From a bacterium UBP6_UBA1209 (GTDB taxonomy: Bacteria > UBP6 > UBA1177): a stretch of 64,000 nt of DNA. Position numbers and translations under genes: made by a program. The notes under the pieces are model-generated. The model was not told the origin of the DNA and did not search any database. It was given only the letters and a program-made list of their open reading frames with translations. Positions within the stretch are counted from its first letter, which is position 1, and every line of letters begins with the position of its first letter. Below are positions 27,201 through 35,602 of this stretch, in pieces. The stretch spans positions 62,001 through 126,000 of the forward strand of contig DBXP01000004.1 in assembly GCA_002309575.1 (NCBI GenBank). The letters run 5' to 3'.

Positions 27201-27584
27201 ATGAAAGCCTTTTTGATCTCTGTGGCGCTCTTTTTTGCTGCGTTCACGCTTTTTGCCGGAGATCCGGGAACGCCTACTGTCGAGGTCACTTTTTCAAAGA
27301 CGTCCGACGGCGTGATCTACACGATCGTTTTCGGAGAGACGACCAAATTCAACACCAACGACGGCGCACCGTACAAATTTTTCTTTCTTGACGAATCTGG
27401 CACTAAACTGGGCGAGATCCCCCGCGATTTCTTTATGAAAAACCGCAGCGGAACAGTCAAATATACGTCGAAATACAACGAAAGCACTGTGAAATATCAG
27501 TTTCCGGTCTGCTCTTACAACAAGGAGACCGGCGAGGCTGAAAAGTGCAGAGTGACAAAAACCACAACACTGAAAATCAAGTAG
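27201..27584 (+). CDS. Small exported protein of unknown function
   Basis: A 127-residue protein with a clean signal peptide (MKAFLISVALFFAAFTLFAG); the mature part is about 107 residues of beta-prone sequence starting DPGTPTVEVTF. Two Cys (about 103 and 116) could form a disulfide. No lipobox, so it is likely soluble in the periplasm or secreted. GGAGGA six bases before ATG 27201 fixes the start. Family not recognised. It is followed 14 bases later by another unknown gene. Confidence 0.75.
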   Translation: MKAFLISVALFFAAFTLFAGDPGTPTVEVTFSKTSDGVIYTIVFGETTKFNTNDGAPYKFFFLDESGTKLGEIPRDFFMKNRSGTVKYTSKYNESTVKYQFPVCSYNKETGEAEKCRVTKTTTLKIK

Positions 27585-27598
27585 TCCGGAGGTAAATT

Positions 27599-28735
27599 AT
27601 GGGACTTATTAAGGAGATAGGCCTTGCAGTAAAGCAGGAGCTGAGAGAATATCTGGTTCGCGAGCTCGAGGCGATCATAAAGACGGAGGCTGATGTCAAA
27701 GCGTTTCCGAAGAGCGTTGAAAAACCGGTGCAGAAAGTAGAGGAAGTCAAGCCAGCAACAGAGCCAAAGGCTGAAGAAAAAACGCAGATCAAACCGGTTC
27801 CTGCAGTCGAAGAAAAGGCAATGGCAGCCGAAAATAGCGATAAACCCGAAGAGCCCAAAGAGGAGCCGAGGAGGGAGATCGCAAGGCTCAACCACGAAAA
27901 GATCGAGAAGGTCCTCTACAACGAGAGACCCGACTATCTTTTGATCCCGGTGGATATTTTTTCCGAACTCAGGCAGCTCCCCGCGGATGAGTTCGCTCTT
28001 TACGTCAAGTTTCTGGCGCTTGCCCAGGATCAGAAGAAAAATTACGGCTATCTTGGCAACAACATCCGCAAAAGGATAGGAGCCGAGGAGATGTCGCAGG
28101 ATAAATTCCGCGAAATCACCGATAACCTTGTTGCTTACGGCTTCATGTCGACCGAAAATATCACCGAGCTGCAGCGTACTTTCACGCTCTATGTCCCTTT
28201 CAATGAGGAGTACATGGTCAGGGCAGACGCTCCGCAGAAATCAGTGAAGGCTGAACCGGAAATCAAGCCCCAGCCTAAGCCGCAGCCGGCACCGAAAGCT
28301 GAAACCGCAAAACCGGAACCCGCTCCGAAACAGCAGCCGGCGCAACCTGAAAAACCGATGCAGAAAAAAGGGCAGAAGCCCGATACCGATGAAGCGAAGC
28401 CTGGCCGCAAACCGGCAAAACAGGCTAAACCCAACACTCCGAAGGAGAACCGCCAGAAGCCTGAAATCCCGGGCAAACCTGTCGACGGGATGGAAAACGA
28501 CGACATGTACAAATCCTACAAGACCTTTGTCAGTCTTGAGATCGACAAGGCCAAGATGCGTGTAGGACGCTCGAATTTCGATAAAATCTACATGGAAGCG
28601 GTCAAGTACATCGACAAAAAGTACGGCTTCAGAGTCCTTTCGGACCAGGAGAAGTTTCAGGAATATCTGACAAACTACTATATCTCCGCCTTCGATATTC
28701 CGACCTTCGAAGAGTGGAAGAAGACGAAGGCGTAG
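27599..28735 (+). CDS. Three-part protein of unknown function with winged-helix-like centre and Pro/Lys-rich linkers
   Basis: I do not recognise this 378-residue protein. Residues 1-35 form a likely amphipathic helix; 36-92 are Glu/Lys/Pro-rich and disordered. Residues 93-205 look like a winged-helix fold: IPVDIFSELRQLPADEFALYVKF, a Lys-rich turn, a second helix pair (MSQDKFREITDNLVAYGF) and a beta pair (LQRTFTLYVPF), the arrangement seen in replication-initiator and DnaD-like wHTH domains. Residues 210-295 are a Pro/Lys/Gln linker, and 300-378 a helical C-terminal domain ending FDIPTFEEWKKTKA. No signal peptide. GGAGG precedes ATG 27599. A DNA-binding or replication-linked role is only a guess. 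Confidence 0.7.
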   Translation: MGLIKEIGLAVKQELREYLVRELEAIIKTEADVKAFPKSVEKPVQKVEEVKPATEPKAEEKTQIKPVPAVEEKAMAAENSDKPEEPKEEPRREIARLNHEKIEKVLYNERPDYLLIPVDIFSELRQLPADEFALYVKFLALAQDQKKNYGYLGNNIRKRIGAEEMSQDKFREITDNLVAYGFMSTENITELQRTFTLYVPFNEEYMVRADAPQKSVKAEPEIKPQPKPQPAPKAETAKPEPAPKQQPAQPEKPMQKKGQKPDTDEAKPGRKPAKQAKPNTPKENRQKPEIPGKPVDGMENDDMYKSYKTFVSLEIDKAKMRVGRSNFDKIYMEAVKYIDKKYGFRVLSDQEKFQEYLTNYYISAFDIPTFEEWKKTKA

Positions 28736-28750
28736 CTTCGGGAGCGTGAA

Positions 28751-28999
28751 ATGCTGAGTGTCAAGATAGTTATGAAGTCAATCAATGATATTGACATCAA
28801 GGTTCAGCTTTGCAAAACCTCCTTCGAGTGGGAAATCCTTGCTGAAAAATACTCACGGCTTCGTGACGAACTGGAGACTGAGTTCAAGGATTCTGAAATG
28901 CCGAAGGAGATTTTTGACGCTCTGGAGCGTGTGAGAGGCGCTCTCGTACAAAAAAAAGGCGAGATGCCTCCACAGGATCTGCTTAATTTCTTCAAATAA
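28751..28999 (+). CDS. Small hypothetical protein, helical
   Basis: An 82-residue cytoplasmic protein, mostly helical and charged, with no recognised family. It has one Cys (about 21) and ends PPQDLLNFFK. GGAGCG precedes ATG 28751, 15 bases after the upstream gene, so the two are probably coexpressed. Good ribosome site and normal codon use support that it is real. Confidence 0.6.
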   Translation: MLSVKIVMKSINDIDIKVQLCKTSFEWEILAEKYSRLRDELETEFKDSEMPKEIFDALERVRGALVQKKGEMPPQDLLNFFK

Positions 29000-29040
29000 T
29001 TCAATATCTTACAAAATATAATTTTTTTTGCTGATTTTTT

Positions 29041-29068
29041 TTGACATTCATCAAAATATCCTTATAAA
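29041..29068 (+). promoter_or_regulatory. Strong sigma-70-type tRNA promoter
   Basis: TTGACA (29041-29046, perfect), a 16-base spacer and TATAAA (29063-29068, 5 of 6). A GC-rich stretch (CGCCCG) follows the -10, the usual mark of stringently controlled stable-RNA promoters. An A/T-rich stretch lies upstream (28995-29040), like an UP element. The tRNA begins 18 bases after the -10. Confidence 0.85.
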
Positions 29069-29086
29069 GTCGCCCGTTGCTTGGAT

Positions 29087-29162
29087 GGGCGCTTAGCTCA
29101 GCTGGGAGAGCATCGGCCTTACAAGCCGGAGGTCGCAGGTTCAATCCCTGCAGCGCCTACCA
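29087..29162 (+). tRNA. tRNA-Val (anticodon TAC)
   Basis: A full cloverleaf folds: acceptor GGGCGCT/AGCGCCT (G1-U72 wobble), D arm GCTC...GAGC, anticodon stem TCGGC/GCCGG with loop CTTACAA (anticodon TAC), five-base variable loop and T arm GCAGG-TTCAATC-CCTGC. Discriminator A and an encoded CCA end give 76 bases. Confidence 0.97.
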
Positions 29163-29181
29163 CTTCTTTTAAAATTGATGC

Positions 29182-29258
<77 letters not shown>

Positions 29259-29300
29259 TCTTTTTTTTTCCGCAAATAATTACAACACATCGGAGGCAAA

Positions 29301-30026
29301 ATGGAAAACAGAGTTGTTATATGCATTCCGACCTATAACGAAAAAGAGAACATCATTAAAATTATCGAGGCTGTACACGCCGAGCTGGCGACAGCGGATG
29401 TTTTTATCGTTGACGACAATTCGCCGGACAAAACATCTGAAATCGTAGCTGACTACGCGAAAGAACACCCCTTTGTCTCAGTTAAGGTCCGACCTGCAAA
29501 GGAGGGGCTGGGGGCAGCCTATATCGACGGCTTCAGGACACTGATCGAGCGCGGATACGACTTCATAATCCAGATGGACGCAGATTTTTCGCATCAGCCG
29601 AAGTACCTGCCTAAAATGCTTCAGAAGGCGAAGGAGGGCTTTGATGTCGTTCTCGGCTCACGCTATGTCAAAGGCGGCGGAACAAGGAACTGGCCGCTTC
29701 TCAGGCGCGTGATCTCCCGCGGCGGCAGCTTCTATGCAAGCACTGTTCTCGGTACCGGAACGAAGGATGTCACCTGCGGCTACAAGTGCTGGCGTGCCGG
29801 ATTTTTGAAGAGAGTCATCACGGTTCCTATAGTCTTTGTCGGTTTCGGTTTCCAGATCGAAATGTCCTACAGAACGAAGCTTTGCGGCGGAAAGGTCTTC
29901 GAGGTTCCGATAATCTTCCCCGACCGTGAAGACGGTGTCAGCAAAATGAGCGGGAAGATATTCAAAGAGGCGCTCTTCGGTGTCTGGAAGCTCAAAGGTC
30001 TTGGCAAAAAGCTGATCGAGGGCTGA
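29301..30026 (+). CDS. Family 2 glycosyltransferase, Dpm1-like polyprenyl-phosphate mannosyltransferase
   Basis: A 241-residue GT-A enzyme that would move a sugar, typically mannose from GDP-mannose, to polyprenyl phosphate on the inner face of the membrane. The nucleotide-binding start VVICIPTYNEKENI, the VDDNSPDKT motif (about 38-47), the metal site QMDADFSHQP and DREDGVSKMS near the end are those of Dpm1. There is no C-terminal membrane domain, as in soluble Dpm1 forms. GGAGGC precedes ATG 29301. GDP-mannose could come from ManC at 49994-51046. The sugar specificity is inferred from family resemblance. Confidence 0.88.
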   Translation: MENRVVICIPTYNEKENIIKIIEAVHAELATADVFIVDDNSPDKTSEIVADYAKEHPFVSVKVRPAKEGLGAAYIDGFRTLIERGYDFIIQMDADFSHQPKYLPKMLQKAKEGFDVVLGSRYVKGGGTRNWPLLRRVISRGGSFYASTVLGTGTKDVTCGYKCWRAGFLKRVITVPIVFVGFGFQIEMSYRTKLCGGKVFEVPIIFPDREDGVSKMSGKIFKEALFGVWKLKGLGKKLIEG

Positions 30027-30030
30027 AGAA

Positions 30031-30729
30031 ATGGATGCAAACGAAATAATCAGGCTTATCAGCGAATCCAAAAAAAAGACTCCGGTAAGGGCGATTTTCA
30101 AGGGCGAAATAGCCTCATGCGATTTTTCGTCCCTGGCGGAAAGCTATCGCGGCACAGATTTTGTCGAAGTATATGATGAACTTGAAATAATTAAGGATTT
30201 TTCTAGGAATAATCCGAAAATGAAACTTGCCCGGCTCGAAAACGACCGACGGAATTCGGCAATACCGCTTGCGGATCTCACGAAATACAACGCAAGGATC
30301 GAACCGGGGGCAATTATCCGCGATATGGTCGAAATCGGTGACAAATGCGTCATTATGATGGGTGCAGTCCTTAACATCGGAGCTGTGATCGGAGAGGGGA
30401 CTATGGTCGATATGAACTCGGTGATCGGCGGACGTGCGATTGTCGGGAAAAACTGTCATATCGGCGCAGGGACGGTACTTGCCGGTGTGATCGAGCCTCC
30501 GAGCGCGACTCCGGTTATTATTGAAGACAACGTCGTTATCGGCGCGAATGCAGTTGTTCTTGAAGGAGTAAAAATCGGCCAGGGATCGGTAATTGCAGCA
30601 GGTTCTGTCGTTACAAAAGATGTCCCGCCGTTATCTCTGGCTGCCGGCGTTCCTGCTAAAATCATCAAACAGGTCGATGATAAAACCAAATCCAAAACCG
30701 AGCTTGTAGAGTCGCTGAGGAACCTCTAA
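30031..30729 (+). CDS. dapH: Tetrahydrodipicolinate N-acetyltransferase
   Basis: A 232-residue left-handed beta-helix acyltransferase of the acetylase branch of the diaminopimelate/lysine pathway. The N-terminal 85 residues form the DapH-specific domain (MDANEIIRLISESKKKTPV); hexapeptide repeats follow, with near-consensus segments ARIEPGAIIRDMVEIGD, MGAVLNIGAVIGEGTMVDMN and GGRAIVGKNCHIGAG. The C-terminus has VVTKDVPP and AGVPAKIIK. DapH uses acetyl-CoA, unlike the succinyl-CoA enzyme DapD. It starts four bases after the glycosyltransferase and ends directly before an ABC ATPase. Product feeds peptidoglycan and lysine. Confidence 0.93.
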   Translation: MDANEIIRLISESKKKTPVRAIFKGEIASCDFSSLAESYRGTDFVEVYDELEIIKDFSRNNPKMKLARLENDRRNSAIPLADLTKYNARIEPGAIIRDMVEIGDKCVIMMGAVLNIGAVIGEGTMVDMNSVIGGRAIVGKNCHIGAGTVLAGVIEPPSATPVIIEDNVVIGANAVVLEGVKIGQGSVIAAGSVVTKDVPPLSLAAGVPAKIIKQVDDKTKSKTELVESLRNL

Positions 30730-31455
30730 ATGCTTCTCGAGGTTCGCGGGCTCTCGGTAAAAATCGGCAAAAAAAATATAGTTGACGGCATTTCGTTCTC
30801 TGTTGACGCAGGCGAAAATGTTGCTGTGATCGGCGCGAACGGAGCTGGCAAGACTACGATGCTTCGCGCAATTGCCGGGCTTAACGACTATTCCGGTTCA
30901 ATTTTTGTTGACGGCGCTGAGATGCATTCCATGACCTCACTTCTCCGGGCAAAGCGGATTTCATATGTTCCACAGGGCGGTGCAGTTGACGGCGATTTTA
31001 CAGTTTTGCAGTTTGTCGAACTCTCCCGTTTTCCCTATCGGAAACCGTGGGAACCGCTTACTCCAGAGGACAGGACAGCAGTGGAGCAGGGGCTTGCACT
31101 GACTGAAACGCTTGAATTTGCAGGAAGGAGGCTCTCGACACTCAGTGGCGGAGAGCGTCAGCGAGTAGTCCTGGCGGGGGCTATCGCCCAGAATACGCCT
31201 GTCCTTCTGCTTGACGAGCCGCTCACTTTTCTGGATCCGCGCCAGCGCCGCACTGTTTCGGAAATCACGCACAGGATAGTTGAAAGCGGCAGAACGGTCA
31301 TTGTGGTCACGCACGAGATCAAGGAGTCGCTGCTCTATTCGACACGGATCCTGGCCCTCGCCGGAGGGAAACTTGTCTTTGACGGCAATCCCACGGAACT
31401 TGAAGGATCTCTGATCCTGAACCGCCTTTTCGGCCTCGGTTCCGCCGAATTCTAA
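30730..31455 (+). CDS. ABC transporter ATP-binding protein (FecE/BtuD-like)
   Basis: A 241-residue ABC ATPase. Walker A GANGAGKTT (about 36-44), Q loop around YVPQGG, signature LSGGERQRVV (about 138), Walker B VLLLDEPLTFLDP (about 158) and the switch His in VVTHEI. The pattern of residues is closest to the ATPases of iron-siderophore/B12 importers, and the window starts with such a binding protein, but the two are 30 kb apart. ATG 30730 directly follows the dapH stop. No permease is adjacent. Confidence 0.87.
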   Translation: MLLEVRGLSVKIGKKNIVDGISFSVDAGENVAVIGANGAGKTTMLRAIAGLNDYSGSIFVDGAEMHSMTSLLRAKRISYVPQGGAVDGDFTVLQFVELSRFPYRKPWEPLTPEDRTAVEQGLALTETLEFAGRRLSTLSGGERQRVVLAGAIAQNTPVLLLDEPLTFLDPRQRRTVSEITHRIVESGRTVIVVTHEIKESLLYSTRILALAGGKLVFDGNPTELEGSLILNRLFGLGSAEF

Positions 31456-31466
31456 TTTTTTGCAAG

Positions 31467-32288
31467 CTAATGCTTTGCTCCGAAAATTTCCTTTCTATTT
31501 ATTATGAAATAGTAAAGTGATACGAGAACTAACCCAAGAGATATGTACTGAGACATTGAAAGAGCTCCCCACATCTCTCTCGGGTCGATTCTGAAAAATT
31601 CGACAGTGAAACGTCCTAAGCCGTAAAGAAAGCTGAACGCAAAAAGATAAAAATATGGATAGTTGAATTTCTTCTTAAGGTACAGTGTGAGCAAAAAGAT
31701 GAAGATTAAAATGTCTCCTATGCCTGAAATCATTTGTGTCGGCACAAGCGGAACTGTTTTGTCTGCTTCGACAAAGGCTGGAGAGATGTTTTTTAAGACC
31801 ATATAAGCTTTGGTTTCAGAGTCTGATTTCGGGAATGTTACTCCCCATGGCAGGCTGGTCGGTCTGCCGAAGCAGCAGCCGCTGCGGGCACAGCCGAATG
31901 TGCGCCAGACAAAGTAGAGGAGCGAGATCGATATCGACGAAATGTTCAGTAATTCTGGAAACAGCTCCTTTCTCTTCCTGAGCAGAAGTGTCGCAATGTA
32001 AATGCCGAAAATCGATCCGAAGTAAGATCCTAACAGAACTCGTCCTGTCGTTTGATCTCCATACGGGATAAATGCATTTAACACTGCGGTGCCAAGATCC
32101 TGTCTGCCGCTGTATATGCCGGAATCTGAGCCATTCAAAAAAACGTAAAACAGACCTGCGAACGAAATTCCGAAGTAGACGGAAAAAAAAGGAACTATCC
32201 ATGTTTTTGAAAGAGGCATCTTTTTAAACCACATTAAGGAGAAAAAAGATACTGCATAGGCTAAAAATGTAATGTATTCAAATCTCAA
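31467..32288 (-). CDS. Lgt-like prolipoprotein diacylglyceryl transferase (divergent)
   Basis: A 273-residue membrane protein with about seven helices. The family landmarks are visible: WRTFGCARSGCCFGRPT around 130-145, matching the 'GR.GC...GCC.GRP' variant of the Lgt signature (the classical form is GRIGNF.N.E), and GLGRFTVEFFRID near 225-237, matching the G..RF..E..R motif. The catalytic His of E. coli Lgt is not seen in the expected GRVLLGSYFGS loop. Lgt attaches diacylglycerol to lipobox Cys. It ends the rseP-tol-pal operon, 16 bases after pal. Start is TTG 32288 with weak ribosome site. It may be an extra Lgt or act on a related substrate. Confidence 0.78.
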   Translation of the reverse strand: MRFEYITFLAYAVSFFSLMWFKKMPLSKTWIVPFFSVYFGISFAGLFYVFLNGSDSGIYSGRQDLGTAVLNAFIPYGDQTTGRVLLGSYFGSIFGIYIATLLLRKRKELFPELLNISSISISLLYFVWRTFGCARSGCCFGRPTSLPWGVTFPKSDSETKAYMVLKNISPAFVEADKTVPLVPTQMISGIGDILIFIFLLTLYLKKKFNYPYFYLFAFSFLYGLGRFTVEFFRIDPREMWGALSMSQYISLGLVLVSLYYFIINRKEIFGAKH

Positions 32289-32304
32289 GGCAATTACACT
32301 GAAA

Positions 32305-33027
32305 TTAGTTCACTCTCTTGAATTCTGCTCTTCTGTTTTTGAACCAGGCGTCTTCGTTGGATGCTGGGTCAACAGGCTGCTCTTCGCCGTAGGAGATGAT
32401 CTTTATGCGCTGAGGGTCGATTCCTGCCTGAAGAAGTTTTGTTTTGACCTCAATGGCACGTTTTTCGCCAAGTGAAAGGTTGTAGTCGATGCTTCCGCGC
32501 TCGTCTGCATGGCCTTCGATCCTAACGACCTTTTCGGGGAAATTCTGCATCCAGCTGATCATCATCTCTACGAGAGGCAGATCGTCGGCGTATATCGTTG
32601 CCTGGTCGAATTCGAAATGGATTGTCGGGAACTCCATGTCGGGGTTGCTCGGGTTGTTGGCTTCATCCACAAAGGTCTGTTCGGCGATTGAACCCGATCC
32701 GTCTTCTCCGGAGTCTCCTTTTGCGTCTTTCGGAGTGCACTCGTCAGGATGTTCGCGCACATATTTTGCAATTGCGTCCGCACGCTCTTTCGCCGCGAGG
32801 AAAAGAGTCCTCGCCTCATCGTATTTTTTGTTGTTTACAGCCTCTCTGGCCATGTTGAGAAGTTCCTCGGCGGCTAGGTAATCTTCTCTGTCGCAGTCTT
32901 TTCCGAGGAGTGCGTCCTTATAGGCTTTCTCTGCCATTTCGCGTTCCTCTTTCGGCGGTTTTTCCGAACAGCAGATAAGCAGCAGGGCGATATTCAGTGC
33001 ACACAAAATATATTTTAAGGTTTTCAT
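32305..33027 (-). CDS. pal: Peptidoglycan-associated lipoprotein Pal with extra N-terminal helical region
   Basis: A 240-residue outer-membrane lipoprotein that anchors the membrane to peptidoglycan. Signal peptide ends LLLICCSE; Cys19 or Cys20 would be acylated, an unusual lipobox with no G/A/S before the Cys. Residues 25-85 form a Glu/Lys-rich helical region with two helix pairs (AEKAYKDALL, AREAVNNKKYDEARTLFLAA), like DUF4398/TPR-like hairpins, absent from standard Pal. The OmpA-like domain (about 125-240) has IHFEFDQATI, EGHADERGSIDYNLSLG and RRAEF, with the Asp and Arg that bind diaminopimelate. GGAGAT precedes ATG 33027. TolB gene lies just upstream. Confidence 0.93.
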   Translation of the reverse strand: MKTLKYILCALNIALLLICCSEKPPKEEREMAEKAYKDALLGKDCDREDYLAAEELLNMAREAVNNKKYDEARTLFLAAKERADAIAKYVREHPDECTPKDAKGDSGEDGSGSIAEQTFVDEANNPSNPDMEFPTIHFEFDQATIYADDLPLVEMMISWMQNFPEKVVRIEGHADERGSIDYNLSLGEKRAIEVKTKLLQAGIDPQRIKIISYGEEQPVDPASNEDAWFKNRRAEFKRVN

Positions 33028-33041
33028 TTTTATCTCCTTCA

Positions 33042-34346
33042 TTATTGGTTGGTAACCTGTGACCATGTCGGCGTGACAACTTCTCCCTCACCGGAATAGA
33101 CCGCAAACTGCTTTGTGCCTGCTACATTCGAGAGATAGAGCTTGTTTTTGCCGTCTCTGTTGGATGAAAAGGCGATTATTTTGCTGTCGGGAGAGAATGT
33201 CGGCGACTCGTTTTTGCCCTGATTCTGGGTGACCCTTTCGATTGCGCGGGTCTCCAGGTTGATGATAAAAATATCAAATTTGTAGAACTCGTCACGGCCT
33301 GTGAAGGCAATCTTTTTGCCGTCTGGGCTGAACTCGGGATCCTGATTGTATTTTCCTTGTTCGGTAAGTCTTTCAACGTTTGCCGGGTCACTGAGCGAGA
33401 GCTTGTAGATCTGCGGGTTGCCTGCACGGTTCGATACGAACGCGACCTCTGTTCCTGCGCTGTTTACGGACGGAGCTGTATCTGTCGCCGAGTTTGTCGT
33501 AAGCCTTGTGAGGCTCTTTGTTTCGGTATCGAGCGAATAGATTTCGGAGTTGCCGTCCTTCGAGAGGCAGAGCGAGATCGTTTTGTTGTCGGAATGGGCT
33601 GAAGCCGAGGTGTTGAGACCTTCGTAAGCTGAAACAAGGGTCTTCTGTCTGCTTTTGATATCGATAACGTAAAGGTTCGGGTTGTTGCTTTCGTGGCTTG
33701 TGAAGTAAATTTTTGTTCCGTCTGCCGACCATTCGGGAAGAAGAATGGTTTTTGTCGTCGAATGGATCACGTTCCTGCCGGAACCGTCAAAATTTGTAAC
33801 GACCAGATTGTACTGATGTCCGTTTTTTTCAACGAATGCGATCTTCGAGAACATGAAGTTCATCTCTTCGCCGGTGAGAGTCTTGATAACTTCGGCGGTA
33901 AAGCGGTAGGCTGCAGTTTTAAGCATATTTTGTGCGGCTGTGTATTTTTTCCGGAACAGCTGCTTTGCGCCCGAAACATCGTAAAAGGCAAGTTCCAGGT
34001 CGACTTCACCGCCGCTGCCGGAGATTTTGCCCTTGACGAGACCGTTCGCGCCGACATTTGTCCATGACTTGAAATCGACCGCCGTGAAGTCTACGTCCGG
34101 TTTTTCGAGGAACGAACGCTTGTCCAGGATTTTGAAGTAGCCTGTGATATCGAAAACACGTTCGATGGCGGTCGCCAGATCCTCTGCCAGAGCTGTGTTT
34201 GCACTGTCGGTTACGGCAATGGGGGAGACAGCCAGGTTGTACTCCGAGATTGCCCCTTCTGTTACCTCGACCCTGACCTGAGCCCAGGCTGGAGCCGAGA
34301 CAATGATGAGCATAAAAGCTGCTGCTAATTTGCTGAAAAAGGACAT
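33042..34346 (-). CDS. tolB: Tol-Pal system beta-propeller protein TolB
   Basis: A 434-residue periplasmic protein linking TolA/inner membrane to Pal. Signal peptide cleaved after APAWA; N-terminal alpha/beta domain (about 25-160), then a six-bladed propeller with repeated WSADGTKIYFTSHES, FSPDGKKIAFTG and FSPDSKIIAFSSNRDG segments (PD40 repeats). The start overlaps the end of tolA by 22 bases and has an AGGAGGG site. Order tolQRAB-pal is canonical. The propeller C-terminus is complete. Confidence 0.95.
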   Translation of the reverse strand: MSFFSKLAAAFMLIIVSAPAWAQVRVEVTEGAISEYNLAVSPIAVTDSANTALAEDLATAIERVFDITGYFKILDKRSFLEKPDVDFTAVDFKSWTNVGANGLVKGKISGSGGEVDLELAFYDVSGAKQLFRKKYTAAQNMLKTAAYRFTAEVIKTLTGEEMNFMFSKIAFVEKNGHQYNLVVTNFDGSGRNVIHSTTKTILLPEWSADGTKIYFTSHESNNPNLYVIDIKSRQKTLVSAYEGLNTSASAHSDNKTISLCLSKDGNSEIYSLDTETKSLTRLTTNSATDTAPSVNSAGTEVAFVSNRAGNPQIYKLSLSDPANVERLTEQGKYNQDPEFSPDGKKIAFTGRDEFYKFDIFIINLETRAIERVTQNQGKNESPTFSPDSKIIAFSSNRDGKNKLYLSNVAGTKQFAVYSGEGEVVTPTWSQVTNQ

Positions 34347-35164
34347 ACAAAACCCTCCTTTAATACAAGTTTCCTAAACTCCTTATCTTCAGGAAGCGGG
34401 AGCTTCCCTGTTTTTCTAATAGCCTCAATAACGGAACTGTCAAAAATTTTGTTGCCTGAGGATTTCCCTATCTTGATGTCGTAGATGCCGCCGTCAAATG
34501 TGATGCGGAAAAATATCTCTGTCTTGAGAGTCTTGAGCTCGGCAGGAGAGACGATACTCGGGATATTCCAGTTCCCGCGGATGAGCTGGGCGACCTTTCT
34601 TGCGTACATGTTGGCTTTGAGCGCGAGTGCCGGGTCGGTAACTTCGCCGTCCTCGACACCGTCCTTTGCCCCTTCGTTGCTGACCTCGGCTCTGGCGTCT
34701 CTTTTTATGCTTTCAATAGTTTTGCCGGCAAGAAGCTCGTCAAGCGACTGCGCCTTCTGCTTTTTCTGCTCGGGAGCCTTTTCCGCCTTTTTCTCGCTCT
34801 TTTTCTCTTCAGGTTTCTTCAGCGAATTGGGCTTCGCGTTTTCCGGTGTTTTCTTCTCTTCGACCTTTTTCACGGTCTCTTTCTGCGGAACCGGGTCTTT
34901 TTTAGCCGTTTTGGGAGCGGTTTCCGGCTTTGTGACACGCGGAAGCAGCTTCTTGTCCCGTTCTTCGCCCAGACGCACGAGTCTTGCCGGAATGCTTTCG
35001 AATTCGATCCTTCTTGAGTTCTGGAAGAAGAGGTTCGTTCCGAAAATGATGAAGATGAGGATGTGGGAAAGAAGCGAGATCCCCAGAACAATACGGAAAT
35101 GTTTTGTCTTTTTCGCGTCATCCTGAGCGCCGAAGATGAATGTTCCCTGCCTCGAAGATGTCAT
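34325..35164 (-). CDS. tolA: TolA-like energy transducer with TonB-type C-terminal domain
   Basis: A 279-residue inner-membrane protein: short cytoplasmic N-terminus, one membrane helix (about 26-47, IVLGISLLSHILIFIIFGTNLFF), a Lys/Glu/Pro-rich periplasmic rod (about 70-160), then a TonB/TolA C-terminal domain (about 180-279) with EIFFRITFDGGIYDIKIGKSS and SSVIEAIRKTGKLPLP. It would carry proton-motive-force energy from TolQ-TolR to TolB-Pal during cell division. Position inside tolQ-R-?-B-pal makes it TolA rather than TonB, though the domain alone could be either. Starts three bases after tolR. Confidence 0.9.
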   Translation of the reverse strand: MTSSRQGTFIFGAQDDAKKTKHFRIVLGISLLSHILIFIIFGTNLFFQNSRRIEFESIPARLVRLGEERDKKLLPRVTKPETAPKTAKKDPVPQKETVKKVEEKKTPENAKPNSLKKPEEKKSEKKAEKAPEQKKQKAQSLDELLAGKTIESIKRDARAEVSNEGAKDGVEDGEVTDPALALKANMYARKVAQLIRGNWNIPSIVSPAELKTLKTEIFFRITFDGGIYDIKIGKSSGNKIFDSSVIEAIRKTGKLPLPEDKEFRKLVLKEGFVCPFSAN

Positions 35165-35167
35165 CAG

Positions 35168-35602
35168 CTACTCCGACTCAAGAGGTTCGGTAACAAGCGA
35201 AATACTCTTCGCTCCGGCCTTTTTTATAATTGCCATGACGCGGACGACGTAGCCGTAGGAGAGCTTGCGGCTTGCATGGAGGAAGACCTCCTCCTGCGCC
35301 TTTAGCTTTTCGTTTGTCGATAGTTTCGTCTCAAGCTCGTTGATCGGAACCTCCGTCGTGTCTATGAAAATTTTGTTCTGAGCCTCGGTCTTGCCGTCGA
35401 AAACGCGGATTATGAATTTATCCTTGGGGCTCTCTATCGGAACGGTCTCTGTCTGAGGCAGATCCAGATCGACCCCTTGTTCGATCAGCGGTGCCGCGAC
35501 CATAAAAATTATCAGGAGCGTAAAGACGATATCGACCATCGGAGTGATATTCATCTCCGCACGGACCGTGCGTCTTTTCGGTTCTTCTATGCCTCCGTTC
35601 AT
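35168..35602 (-). CDS. tolR: TolR/ExbD-family protein
   Basis: A 144-residue inner-membrane protein with one N-terminal helix holding the proton-conducting Asp24 (NITPMVDIVFTLLIIFMVAAP) and a periplasmic ExbD/TolR domain. It forms the ion channel with TolQ. ATG 35602 overlaps the tolQ stop by one base. Assigned as TolR by operon place; sequence alone could be ExbD. Confidence 0.93.
   Translation of the reverse strand: MNGGIEEPKRRTVRAEMNITPMVDIVFTLLIIFMVAAPLIEQGVDLDLPQTETVPIESPKDKFIIRVFDGKTEAQNKIFIDTTEVPINELETKLSTNEKLKAQEEVFLHASRKLSYGYVVRVMAIIKKAGAKSISLVTEPLESE

Noticed and set aside
29260..29268. Run of T after tRNA-Asp as a rho-independent terminator
   Set aside because: There is no separate GC-rich hairpin before it other than the tRNA itself, so a terminator cannot be asserted.
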